64,000 nt of DNA from Tubulanus polymorphus (lineage: Eukaryota > Nemertea > Palaeonemertea > Tubulaniformes > Tubulanidae): contig NC_134034.1 in NCBI RefSeq assembly GCF_964204645.1, positions 4,622,072 to 4,686,071 on the forward strand. The letters are read 5' to 3'. The translations under genes and the position numbers were made by a program. Positions within the stretch are counted from its first letter, which is position 1. Each line of letters opens with the position of its first letter. The notes beneath the pieces are model-generated. The model did not search any database. It saw nothing but the letters and a program-made list of their open reading frames with translations, and had not been told where the DNA came from. This document shows, in pieces, positions 22,748 through 34,000 of this stretch.

Positions 22748-23701
22748 CTAATAAATGTAGAAATCTCTCAGGCTATTTGAATTTCCGGATGTAACAACTG
22801 GGCCTGAAGTCACACTATTTAAATGTGCCCTGGCTACAAGAACCTTGTTACCAAACATAGATTTGTGCTCACTCAACGCCTTAGCATAAATGCGGACAGT
22901 GAAACCTAGACCCCGTATCACCATTTTCGCCACACCACGAACGTGAGATTGCAGGAGATCCATCTTCCTATCGTCAGTCAAACCAGGTCTAGTGCGAACC
23001 TGAACATTGAACTGCTCCACGAACCTGAGCCATTTTGATGGTGATCCATCGAAAATATCGGCAAATCGACGGACGGCAAGTCCTGATCAACGATCAATTT
23101 CGCAAGAACTGAAACAACACCGGTTTCCCAGTTACTGTCGTGACTTGACCAGACGTTAAATTGTCAATCAACGCGTCTACTGGTAGCTGTACTATATACT
23201 GATGATCGAATTCAACGGCGTTAGGATTCAACCCCTAATGATTTAACCACGCTTCGACGCCTTCGTTGTTGCTCATATCTTCTGCAGATAACGTTGGGTT
23301 GTGAGCTTCGTCAACTTGATTCGTAACTTGCGGCACTGACTTTTTCGATAAAACAGATCGTTTCGCACTAAAAATAGAACTTATTTCATCATAACTTGAA
23401 TTAAGAGAGTCAAGCAGTTTTGTCATTTTGATTACGGAATCGCCATACGAATCAAACCAAGTCTCTTCTGTTACAAAAGATTCATCTGACAGGCATTCCA
23501 TATATCTTAAGTGAACAGATTCGAACTTTTCAAAGGCACACATGAGCCTTTGCACAATTTTAGAGCGGACAAACTCTTGGAATCGACATTCTCTTGACAT
23601 TTAGAGAGGGCACGAATCACCCAGCCAGCTGATCCAGTTCTAGACAATTTCGAACTCTCCATTATAGCAAGGTCCACGGGTGAATCTTCTTTATCAGACA
23701 T
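22748..23701 (-). pseudogene. BEL/Pao-like gag relic
   Basis: From 23701 on the minus strand: an N-terminal block with LSRTGSAGWVIRALSK, a helical region containing FEKFESVHLRYMECLSDE and a tryptophan-containing SFVTEETWFDSYGDSVIKM (DUF1759-like), and after a gap with frame changes FNVQVRTRPGLTDDRKMDLL followed by VRGVAKMVIRGLGFTVRIYA and FGNKVLVARAHLNSV. The last blocks are typical of gag proteins of BEL/Pao-type retrotransposons, where gag forms the particle that packages element RNA. Frames change between 23600 and 23235 and again before 23020, and no protease, RT or integrase follows, so this is a truncated relic. Confidence 0.65.
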
Positions 23702-23759
23702 CTCGTAGTATATCTCGGAGTATATAATTTAATAGGTATATATATGGTCAAATTCAGCC

Positions 23760-25010
23760 AAAAGGAAGTTTTCATCGCATCTCCGCAGTGCACGGAGAAA
23801 GAGGCACTGAGCGAGACCAATTTAGAGATAGATTTAGCAGTAACGAAAAGAAATGGAGATATGCCTCAGCGTTGATCGGTTTACGGTAGACTGAAAAAAT
23901 CAAATCAGAGTATTTATTGTGAATCAGAACATCTAAAAACGGAATTTGGTTATTTTGTTCCCATTCAAAAGTGAATTTCAAAGATGGATATTGGGAGTTG
24001 ATGAAGTCAATAAAAAAGTTAAGATCAAATCATCAGAAACTAAGCAAAGAATGTCATCAACATATCTAATCCAAAAGTTAGAGCCAGCGTAATTGGAAAG
24101 AATTTCGGATTCAAAATGTTCAATGAAAAGATTAGCCAAAATGGGGGAAAATGGGTTACCTATAGCGAAACCGAAAATTTGTTCATAGAATTTGTCTTTG
24201 AATTGGAAGTATAGATTGATTGTACAGAGATCCAAAAGTTCAAGTAAGCAATCTACAGGAATCGGGAGATCAAGATTTGGAGTCTGGGAGTTTTCTTCTT
24301 AAGAAATCGAGAGTTGGTTCCAATGGTATATTTGTAAACAAGCATATAGCGTCGAAAAATATAAATTTTTGGCCAGGTTTGAGATTTTTGAGTTTGTCTA
24401 AAAGATCCATATTGTGCTGGATGTGAGAATCAGAAAAAGTACCAAGAGCTAGGGAGAGTATTTTAGCCAGATATTTAGATAGCCGATATGATGGAGAATT
24501 AATATTAGAATCGATCGGTCTTAAAGGTGAATTGGGATTATGAATTTTAGGAAGACCATACGCACAAGGAAGATTTGGAAGCCGAGAGTTGAATTTGGAG
24601 ATTAATTCCGAATGATCAGGAAATTTTTTAGATATGTTTTTTAAACCTAAATTAAAAGCTGATTGCATCTTTTTCAAAGGTTTTTTTATGGATTTTTAGA
24701 AATTGGAATAACCGAGAATAGCAAACATATTAGAATTGTATTTGATGAAATCTTGAACAATTTTGCCGCCTTTATCAGCCTTGAAGATGCGGATGGTTTT
24801 GTTGGATTTTAGTTCCTGGAGAGCAATCGAAAATCTCCGAGGAATGAACCAATTAGACTAATGAAGGGTATTCCAAATGGTGTCCAAATTCATGAATATT
24901 AAATTCATGAATATGAAATTGTATTGAAAACAAGCCGGAGGAAATCTTTCCATACGTTCAACGAAATCCAAAATGTGTTGTTTTTTATGCGGGAGAGAGA
25001 AATTTCATCC
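23760..25010 (-). pseudogene. Penelope-like element reverse transcriptase, second copy
   Basis: Minus-strand RT with the same motif order as 1-1160: ADKGGKIV near 24770, LPCAYGLPKIHNPNSPLRPI, SPSYRLSKYL, LALGTFSDSH, FIFFDAICLFTNIPLEPT (motif A), FGFAIGNPFSPILANLF (motif B), FWIRYVDDILCLVSDD (YVDD, near 24060), then IPFLDVLIHN and FSVYRKPI. Frame changes are near 24260, 23990 and upstream of 24680. No GIY-YIG domain is found next to it. It is clearly related to but diverged from the copy at the window start. Confidence 0.82.
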
Positions 25011-25924
25011 TAAACCGATAACTTGAATTTGGGTTTTGGTTAATTTAGCCGAAGATAGATTGACAACATTATCAGTAGGGCAAAATTTAGTCCAAGGGCT
25101 GCTGAGTGAGATCGAAACGCCGTGTTCTTATATTTTAGATTATATCAATACATAAATTGTCGATTATAGAATTCTTTTAATTTGTAAATAGTGGGTTTTT
25201 ATCTCATCACCTGTTCACCACGTTTAAGTGTGGTAATCGTACTATAAGGTACCTTCTTTTATATATTCCAATAGGTGTAACATATAAGCTTCATAAGCTG
25301 GAGTTGGGAGGAAATGCATTTGAGAGGGATACGTTTCGTTAAGCGAAGTGATTGAAAACTCGATAATACAAATGATTGCCAAGAGGAAGGTTCTGGGAAG
25401 TTTTGAATTCTCTCTGGTGTTGCCCTCAAAACCCATGGTATGGTTTTCAGCTGCTTCGGTCCACTCTTACCCTCCGTAACGTACATAGCAAGCTTATTCT
25501 TGGTCGGTGAGTACTGGTCCGTTGATACATATGATTTTTCAGGTTCAGGAATGTGCCACTACCTTGTTTCCTCTGGTGGGAATTTTCGATCTGTTCGGAT
25601 GTTCTACTACCAGATACTTCAATGAAATTGTTCAGGAATTATATTCATTTTGGTTAGGTCAATGCTATATTTCTTCGGGTATTTTTTTTCTAGTTATTTT
25701 TCACAACGTATGATTTTATAATTCGCTGATTCGTGTGTTGTGTTAGACATATGAGAATCGATCTTTAATTTGTGTCGAACAATAAATCTTATTAATGGAT
25801 AATACGTAAGTTGTCATAACAAAGACTTTAACGTTATATTGATCTTCCAATAATTCTTGTGCAATATTAGTCAGTCAATACACGCGGTGACACTCAGTAC
25901 ATTCTATTTCCAGCCTCATGAATC
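25011..25924. other. No gene seen; upstream flank of GPCR
   Basis: Contains only short overlapping frames without domain content; the last ~200 bp are the presumed 5' flank of the GPCR at 25925. Confidence 0.4.
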
Positions 25925-26881
25925 ATGAATTTAACTCAGATGCAGGTTCTTCGGACTTACAACAGCTATATCGCTCTTATGGCTGTGAAGAATAAGTCGG
26001 GAAAATACCGCACGGCGTTGCTGGTTTTTCTGCCTATCTTATTTATGTTAGGAGCCTTTGGAAATACGGCCACATTCCTGATAATGATATGTCGCAGATT
26101 CCGATGTTTATCCTACGCCAATTATCTTATCGTTTTATCAGTCAATGATTTAGTGGTCTGTTTGAATTTCACTCTTATGCCTGTTTTACAGTTTGTTCTC
26201 TTGGACGTAAACATCGGTCCTATATACATGATGAATTCGCTGATCAGTTGTCAAATCTATGAATTGGTAATGTTGTTTGCATCTTGCAACAGTTCGTGGT
26301 TAATCATAGCTATAACAGTGGAACGTGCTGCAGTTGTGCTCTTCCCATTCACTTCTCGATTGATATGTACACCAAAATTTGCTAGATTAGTTATATTGAT
26401 CATCAATGCCGTGAATGCACTGACCTTATATCTAATACCAATAGTGTCGATGCATTTTTCGGACAAGGTTTTTGGATGTTACTATGAGTTACTGAAACAC
26501 CTTAAACATTTCGCAATATTTGTCGTCTATGTTTACACTGTGCCTTTGACTTTGATCATTACTTCTAATTCGGTTATAATCGTTCAATTGTTCAGAAGTT
26601 CAAAAATGATTTCGTCTGATAAGAAATCTACGAAATCAAAACGTACAACAGTAATGCTTGTAACGGTTTCACTCGCATATGCAATTTTCACTCTACCTGC
26701 CACTATAATTGTTTACATACCAATCGGTGCGGAACAGAAAGAATTTTTTCACGATGTCTTCACTAGGTTCCATGCTTGTAACTATGCTATGAATTTTTAC
26801 ATATATCTTTTATTGGGACGAGAGATACGTGATTTTTTCTGTATAGAAATCGGCTGTCAAAATCAGTCGAATGATATATGA
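25925..26881 (+). CDS. Rhodopsin-class GPCR, single exon
   Basis: 318 residues with seven hydrophobic segments. TM1 has LGAFGNTATFLIM (GN), TM2 LIVLSVNDLVV (variant of LAxxD with Asn-Asp), TM3 ends ITVERAAVVLFP (ERA in place of DRY), a Cys at the top of TM3 (LISCQIYEL) pairs with one in loop 2 (VFGCYYELL), TM5 YTVPLTLIITSNS with the usual Pro, a basic third loop (KKSTKSKRTT), TM6 ending FTLPATIIV, and TM7 NYAMNFYIYLLLGREIRDFF (NFxxY in place of NPxxY) with an adjoining helix 8. A short N-terminus carries one NLT glycosylation site. It couples an unknown, probably peptide, ligand to G proteins. The intronless ORF and relatedness to the GPCR at 63106 suggest a lineage-expanded family. The start is the first Met of the frame after in-frame stops. 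Confidence 0.88.
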   Translation: MNLTQMQVLRTYNSYIALMAVKNKSGKYRTALLVFLPILFMLGAFGNTATFLIMICRRFRCLSYANYLIVLSVNDLVVCLNFTLMPVLQFVLLDVNIGPIYMMNSLISCQIYELVMLFASCNSSWLIIAITVERAAVVLFPFTSRLICTPKFARLVILIINAVNALTLYLIPIVSMHFSDKVFGCYYELLKHLKHFAIFVVYVYTVPLTLIITSNSVIIVQLFRSSKMISSDKKSTKSKRTTVMLVTVSLAYAIFTLPATIIVYIPIGAEQKEFFHDVFTRFHACNYAMNFYIYLLLGREIRDFFCIEIGCQNQSNDI

Positions 26882-27220
26882 TGTTTGATTTACCCATTTG
26901 AAGTATAGAACTTATAATCTATGGCCACGCTTTTATTGTTGGTTTGCAGATTTTTAATAGATTGATGAAGAAATAAAATCAATTCTAAGTTTAAACTTGG
27001 AAAATTGAAAACTAATGCCATGGTTGAGGGATGGATGGAAAGAAGATGAAACTGTTACTCTAAGGTTTGGTTCATTTCTGAAATCAGGGCTCATGGGATT
27101 AGAAAATTAATGAGGAAACAGATCTGAAATTTAATTTTCTGCGAGAAAAAAACTTGAACAATTTCTTAATTGAATATAATAGTCTCTTAATTACCACTGT
27201 CTGCCAAAAGAAAACTATCA
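26882..27220. other. No gene seen
   Basis: 3' flank of the GPCR gene; contains AATAAA-like sequence at about 26972 (GAAATAAAATC) that could serve as its polyadenylation signal. Nothing else recognised. Confidence 0.4.
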
Positions 27221-27354
27221 GGTTTCTGATTGCCGATCGCCGATTGTCGATCCGAGAAATGGTCGACTATCGGGTGTCTGATTGCCGATTGCCGATTGTC
27301 GACTCGAGAAATGGTCGACTATCAGGTTTCTGATTGCCGATTGCCGATTGTCGA
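27221..27354. repeat. Minisatellite, ~51-bp unit, 2.6 copies
   Basis: Units start at 27221, 27272 and 27324 and contain TCTGATTGCCGAT(C/T)GCCGATTG and GAGAAATGGTCGACTATC. Copies differ by a few bases. Internal GCCGATTGCCGATTG is itself a smaller direct repeat. Confidence 0.85.
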
Positions 27355-27416
27355 CGTCTGAAAATTACTTCCCGTGCCTCTTTCTATCGAGCTGCGCGTA
27401 TTAATACTTTTCTCAG

Positions 27417-27639
27417 CGAAAATGTTGGAACCAACCCGCAGGTTTTTACCTGTTCTGGAGTTGAGCCGACCGACCCTTACACCTCGCTTGAGTATAACGC
27501 TACCCTGCGTTTGGACTCTTACCGATTGATTAAGGAATTTTCAGGAAACATTGCTTTTACGTGCAAAGCCTCGTTATACCATTCGCCAAATGCCAGTGAG
27601 ACCGAAAGACCCTATCCTGTCCGAATTAATGTGGGATAG
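27417..27639 (+). CDS. Possible Ig-like domain exon
   Basis: A pyrimidine tract and AG acceptor (CTTTTCTCAG) end at 27416. The following frame has VFTCSGVEP, then about 40 residues later NIAFTCKASLYHS, two cysteines in beta-strand contexts spaced as in a C2/V-type Ig domain, and ends with RPYPVRINVG and a TAG. The frame begins upstream inside the minisatellite, which is not expected to be coding. No partner exons with a signal peptide or membrane segment are evident nearby, so it may be an orphan exon or relic. The Ig call rests on the FTC...FTCKA pattern only. Confidence 0.35.
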
Positions 27640-28884
27640 TCTACAACTTTAAATGGGCTAGTGAATCTTCACAAAAATGCGGTCACTCGCACGTTTGCGA
27701 AATCGAACGCTCAGTATAGGCACGGTTCATGGAGTAATCAGACTGAATCAGACTCAAAGCTCTAATTTCGAGGTATCCCAGCACCGTCACTCAGACTATA
27801 AAGAGTACTTGATAGACAATAAATACATTCCCGTAACTCGTCAGGAGACCAGACTGGTTCAATAGAGGAGTCGGGGAAGCCATAAAGATCATAAAGATCC
27901 GCTGTCCCACCCTGAACTGAGATGGCTCTCGATACCAGCTCCCAACCTTTGGGACAATTTACACGTACGTATGCATGTGCATGCGTACCCGGTACTTAAT
28001 TGTCAAAGGTCCATGGATTTGGATTGAATGCTCATAGTTAATTTTCAACAAGATTGTCTATTGTCAACGTTTAGAAAATCCAACTCGATTGATTCACATA
28101 CACATCAGATGGATTTATTTTAATTTCCGAGTGTATGTAGGCCTACTCTCTTTAGTAAAGAATCAGGTCTCTGCCAATCCTGTCTATTCGTATGTGAATT
28201 ATTTTTGCACGTGTTTAGAGTGGTCTGTGTATGGAAATAAAGTTATACTCCGCTCGCGAAAACTTCAACACGGGTAGCTCAACCCCATCGTTTAGCTTGA
28301 TAATTATGGATCCTGGATGAATAACAATAGCTATAATTCAACACCATTTCCTGGCATCATCATAAAGCTATAATTGCCCGCAATTTCCTTGCACCATGCA
28401 GTTAAATTCACAAAATCATCCATGTGATGTGTATAGGAAAATTTTGAATATTTCAGTGAGCATGGTTTACTCTCAAACTTTATCTAAAATGCCTTGAAAA
28501 TTTAGAATGACATTTCATTGGTAGGGAGATTTATTTTAGTCGAATAATTAGGGTTTTCTGACTTTCGTCGAAAGCCCTCTTGTAATTCTGTTGATTATTA
28601 TTATTATTTACATATTTTCCACTTTTTTTCATCACATAAAATTCATCTTCTCTCGGATTTGACAACTAACAGCTACTGTACGGAATGTTGAATTCTGATA
28701 GCTAAATATAACAGACTTTCTCTCCGCGTAGATTCTATCAATGCACTCTCCATCCTATTTTAAACTTAAAAGTACTTTCAGACAGCTAACACCGGCGGAA
28801 ATATACTACGCCGGTGATCGGCTATCCGTATGTCCCTTCAGGTGTTCCGCGCTCCTGCATACGGTATACCTGAATGCGCCGATG
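27640..28884. other. No gene seen
   Basis: Short frames only. TTTATTTTAGTCG and ATTATTATTATT low-complexity stretches occur near 28530-28600. No domain or RNA gene recognised. Confidence 0.4.
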
Positions 28885-30652
28885 AAACAATAAACCATTT
28901 TACAGTTGCTAGCCGCCATTTTGTTAGGGTACTTTTGTCCCGTATTGTTGGGTCGTTTTTTTCTCTTTTTAAAAACTATCCGTGATGTGTGTTGTATCAT
29001 ATTTCATCTGTCCATGGATGGATTTTGACACTTTCAGCAACATTCAAACCGCATAAATCTCTAGTTTTCAGTTATGTAAGAATCATTTTTCAAATTTGCA
29101 ACAATGCGACATGAGAGCGATATAAAAATTGGCAGTCTGTTTTTTCCGTGCGCATAGAAATCAAGGGTACTGAAATTTGAAGTTCGTTATTTTCAGAAAC
29201 AATTTTCTAAAAAATCCAAGCATTTCAAGAAATGTGCGCATAAATGCCCTCTTTCAGGTGAACTTTGAAATGTTAAGATATCTTGCCTAGTTTTTTTCCT
29301 ATGGTACTTTACCTGCAGCGCATGTATTGTCATTCCGAGATTCGGCGCTGTTTCCTTTGTGTGTATTTCAGTATATGGGTGTTATTTTTTTCATTTTTAC
29401 TACACTTGTCTCTACGGAAAATGGTTTTAATTGTTGGTACGAGTATCAGGTTTAAATATTACGGCATTAATACTGTATTCCGTTTTCTGGCGCTAGTTCG
29501 TAATGGCTGTATTGGTAGCCGCTTTTACAGCAGGCAGAGGCTTACGTACATGCACCCAAGAAAACCCAAAATATCACTCTTTTGTTGTAAATGCAATCCA
29601 CACACTTCTTGCGTTTTTGTGATGGTAGATGTCACTTTTTACTTTTAATCACCTGTGTCTGACATTAGGACTTGATACTTGATATTTCACCACCAAAGCA
29701 AGAAAACGTTTTCCTATATATTCTTCCCGAGCTAATCAATCTTGTGTGTACTTAATAGAAAGTATTCATAGAAAGTAGCTGAATATTTGCCCCACCCCAT
29801 TTGTCCAGCTTTTTGACCACTTCTCCATCCATCTAATTTCAGTAGATTTTTATGTAAATTAATTGATAGACTACTGATTTAAATGGTCATCATACTCGAT
29901 TTTGAGTGTTATATTTCTTTTCTTCTTCCATCTCAATATAGGCAGTATATATTCTCTTCCCGCGCGCAACTTCGAATACGTGATCTAAATGCCGCACAGT
30001 CTCGCTGCTAAAACTGGTCAAAAAAATCCCTTAAACTCCAACATCTCTAATGTCTTCGATCTATTATTGCATAAATGACGTAATATTAAAACCTGATACT
30101 CGTACCAACAATTAAAACCATTTTCCGTAGAGACAAGTGTAGTAAAAATGAAAAATAACACCCATATACTGAAATACACGCAAAGAAAACAGCGCCGAAT
30201 CTTGGAATGACAATACACGCGCTGCAGTTAAAGAGCCATAGGAAAAAAACTAGGCAAGATATCTTAAAATTTCAAAATTCACCTGAAAGGAGGCGTTTAT
30301 GCGCACAGTTCTTGAAATGTTTGGATTTTTTAGAAAATTATTTCTGAAAATAACGAACTTCAAAGTTCAGTACCCTTGATTTCTATGCGCACGAAAAAAA
30401 CTGACCGCCAATTTTTATATCGCTCTCATGTCGCATTGTTGCAAATTTAAAAAATGATTTTTACATAACTGAAAACTAGAGATTTATGCGGTTTGAATGT
30501 TGCTGAAACTGTCAAAATCCATCCATGGACAGATGAAATATGATACAACACACATCACGGATAGTTTTTAAAAAAGAGAAAAAATGACCCAACAATACGG
30601 GACAAAGTACCCTAACAAAATGGCGGCTAGCAACTGTAAAATGGTTTATTAT
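28885..30652. repeat. Large inverted repeat, ~585-bp arms with ~600-bp spacer
   Basis: The left arm (about 28885-29475) is the reverse complement of the right arm (about 30070-30652) at high identity with few differences, for example AATGGCGGCTAGCAACTG in the right arm against CAGTTGCTAGCCGCCATT in the left, and GGTACGAGTATCAGG against CCTGATACTCGTACC at the inner ends. The spacer 29476-30069 has no recognised gene. Outer flanks are unrelated and I found no target duplication. It could be the long terminal repeats of a foldback-type DNA transposon or an inverted duplication. Confidence 0.85.
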
Positions 30653-31046
30653 ACGTCCGATGAATGCTCCGATATCGGGTCCGAGTCAAAGAGTTTACGA
30701 GGCCGGCGTTCGCGAGTCCGACAGGTTTACAGGCATTTGTTTGTTGTTACATATTTTATATTATTGATTTCCTGTTATTCCGGTTATTTTATTTAAATAT
30801 ATTGCTGATCTGTTCATGTAAACAAAAGCACCAATAAATACATTTTGAATTGATCAAGTTTAAATCAACAAGGTCGTTGAGTCGCGGGTGGCTACTAGAA
30901 TTACGGCAAGTTTTACGTTCGACTACATTCAGAGAGAAAAGGAACAACAGAAAAGTATCAGATGATTATCGATAGCCTACTAATACGGAACACACAGACT
31001 GTTGACAAACAGTGTTAGGCCTGTGTCGGTTGGTGCGTACTGGGAC

Positions 31047-31055
31047 TAAAATATA
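31047..31055. repeat. 9-bp target site duplication, left
   Basis: TAAATATA-type 9-mer TAAAATATA directly precedes the left inverted repeat and is repeated exactly at 35842-35850. A 9-bp duplication is the hallmark of Mutator-like transposition. Confidence 0.92.
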
Positions 31056-34000
31056 CACACTGGCTATATTGACGGCGCCGTAAATTGGACTGCTCCGGCT
31101 ATATTTACGACGTTTTCGGTCGCGCATGCGCAATACACATAATCACGACTTGTGTAAATAATGTAAATTCAATTATAAAAATTGTTTCTTATTACAAATG
31201 CAAAATATACTTTAAAATACTTAAAACATTTATACATATCTGCCAAAGTTTTCATGCATATAATATGAGGTAAAAATGTGAAAGGAATGAAGGTAACAAA
31301 ATTCTTATTTAAAAACTTAAGAATTAAAGTTTCTAATTTTAGATGCAATTACACAAGGTACAAAGTTTTTGATTAAAATAGTTTTTTTTTGTATCTAATA
31401 ACAAATGCAAACAATATTTGATCGGTAGTAATGAAGGTACAAAATTCAATATTTACTAAGTAACAGCAGCGTGAGAACAGATTGAGGCATTAATCTAGGT
31501 GTTTATTCAAATTTCATGAAAAATTGAAGATAAGCTACATAAAAATTTAAAAAATTCAACAGCAGCGTAACACATGAAGACATTAATCCAGCAATTTATC
31601 AATATTTACAGAATATATCTAGAAGTACATTAAGCAATGGAAGTACAATTGCACAGTTCCGAGTTTAAAACACATCTAATTTTTTAAAATTTTTATTCAA
31701 ATTTTCATGAAAAATTGAAGGTACGCAAGCTACATAAAGAAAAAAATTTCAACATCGATATACTTACAATCAAACAATTACAGCAGTGTGACACATGAAG
31801 ACATTAATCCAGCAGTTTATCAATATTTACAAAAATATCTAAGTCCATATAATATGAGGTACAAATAATGCAAGGAATACATATAAATACTCGCAAAGTT
31901 CTAAGATTAAAATGAAGACACAATATGTGCTTGAGAAATGTCGCTAATACAAATCTAAATCAACACTGATATAACAACTGCGACAAATCGAGACCTTCGA
32001 TTTTGGCGCAGTTTTTAAACTGGCACACTTGAAATGGTACCATTCTAAAGAAGAATCACATATAATGGAGGAATCATCATCAAATGGACGGCAGCAATTA
32101 GAACACGTATACTCTCCCTTTTGAGTAGCAGCTCCCTGCCCTTGAATGTAAAGAATTTCTGAATCTCATACAAGTTTACAGTTTCGTCTAAACACTTCAT
32201 AGGTAATTTCTCTAATTGATTGATGTCCGTGAAGTCTATCAGGAAGTCTTTATCTGCTAAAGCTTTTGGTGCAATTTCAGCTGCAACGCACCAATGCAAC
32301 ATACCTGAAATGATAAAATGAAAAAGCATTTTCAAAGATGTTAAAACTGAATTTTTCGATTGATATTAGATATACTAAATTCTTACATTTCTCGCGCTGA
32401 AAAACTGAACGCTTTTGGAAGGACACTGGTTTGAGAGTTTTTTTCAGAGCCCTTCTTCCGTGGAATACCGATAGTTATCAAACCAGCACCTTTTGGTCTT
32501 CCCCTTTTCAGCATTTTAGGCGGCAGCTTGATGTTACAAGTATTAATATCTACAAAAAATAAATAATTGATCCTTTCCAATACATATACAGGAAGTACTG
32601 CACCAGTGTAGGCAAAAAGCTTGTACTTAAAAATGCCTGTCAAAGTTAAAGGCTGGTCAGAACAATTTGAGGTTGCAGCAATAGGCCGTTCAGGACTAAT
32701 TTCCTCACTCTATTTTTCTTTAGCTGGAAAAGAAAAAAAAGCAAATTTGTAATACCATTTAAATATGAATAGATCAATTAAAAACTAGAAAGTTAACATA
32801 CCAAACGAATTTGTCAGGGCATTCATCAAATGCTGTCGCTCTTTTCTCATATCATGTTTCAAATGGTACCTACCATCTTCCACTGAAATTAAATCATAAT
32901 GCTAAAATTATAATCATAAAATGTTTTATGGTTAATTCTAACAATTTGGCCACTTACCAAGTTTATGTAGTACTACTGAGACGAAGCGACGTTTTTGACT
33001 GATCGTAAGTGATAGGGGATGTGCTAAACGAATGATGAGTGTTTGTAAGACAGCATCTTCTTTATCATCGTCTCCACTGCATACTTGTCCATTGACAGCG
33101 TACGCCACTTGCTCAACTTCGTCAACAACTTTGGTTGCCGAGTGCATTGCTTCATCGACTAATTGTTGAATTCCCCCTTCACCAACATCCGCAATAAGAT
33201 CTGTAAGGTTAACAGTAAATGTAGCAATAAAACAAAATAATATAACGCATAGTTTAAAAAGAGTTAAAAAAATATTTTAATTACCTGATATAGTCTGATA
33301 AAAAGATCTTCTTCTGATAATTGCCTAACGGAACAGACTGCTTTAATGGGGCTGCTTTCTTCGGTGGACATGATTTCTCCTTCATTTATGCTGTTATTGT
33401 TCATATCTATCGGAACAGCACCAGTGACACTGGTAGGTGAATGGTCAGCATGTACCAATAAATCATCTGAAAAAAGGATATTAATGAAGGTAAAGTTTTA
33501 AAGGAATACATACATGCACATACAATCCATGACTAAGAAAAAAAAAATAGTCTTATATTTACCCGAGCCTGTCGTAACTTCAGTTATAATAACCTTCTTT
33601 CCTTGACGCCACAGTTCATTTACAGCCTCAAGCAAACTGAGATTGTAATTAAACTCATCATTACCAAATGGGGATAACTGCTGGGCAAGGCGTTTGGCTA
33701 TTCGAAATCCAGCTTTATATGTGTCTTGTTCTGTGATGATTTTTTTTTTGCGCCACATGATGGATGCTATCACCTGCATGACGTTCTGTAGTTGGAGTGG
33801 TAAGGCCTCAAAAACTCGGTGATGGGTGGTGAAATATTTCACGGTCCACCGGTGACTACACAAACTTTCATCAAACAACGCAATTGACAATTGTCTTCTG
33901 GCATCAAATACCTGTCCGCATGGCATTTTCATTCTCACTTGAAATCCGCAAGGACACGTATCTTTCGTCACTAGAATGTTTCCGGACCGCCTTTCAATTT

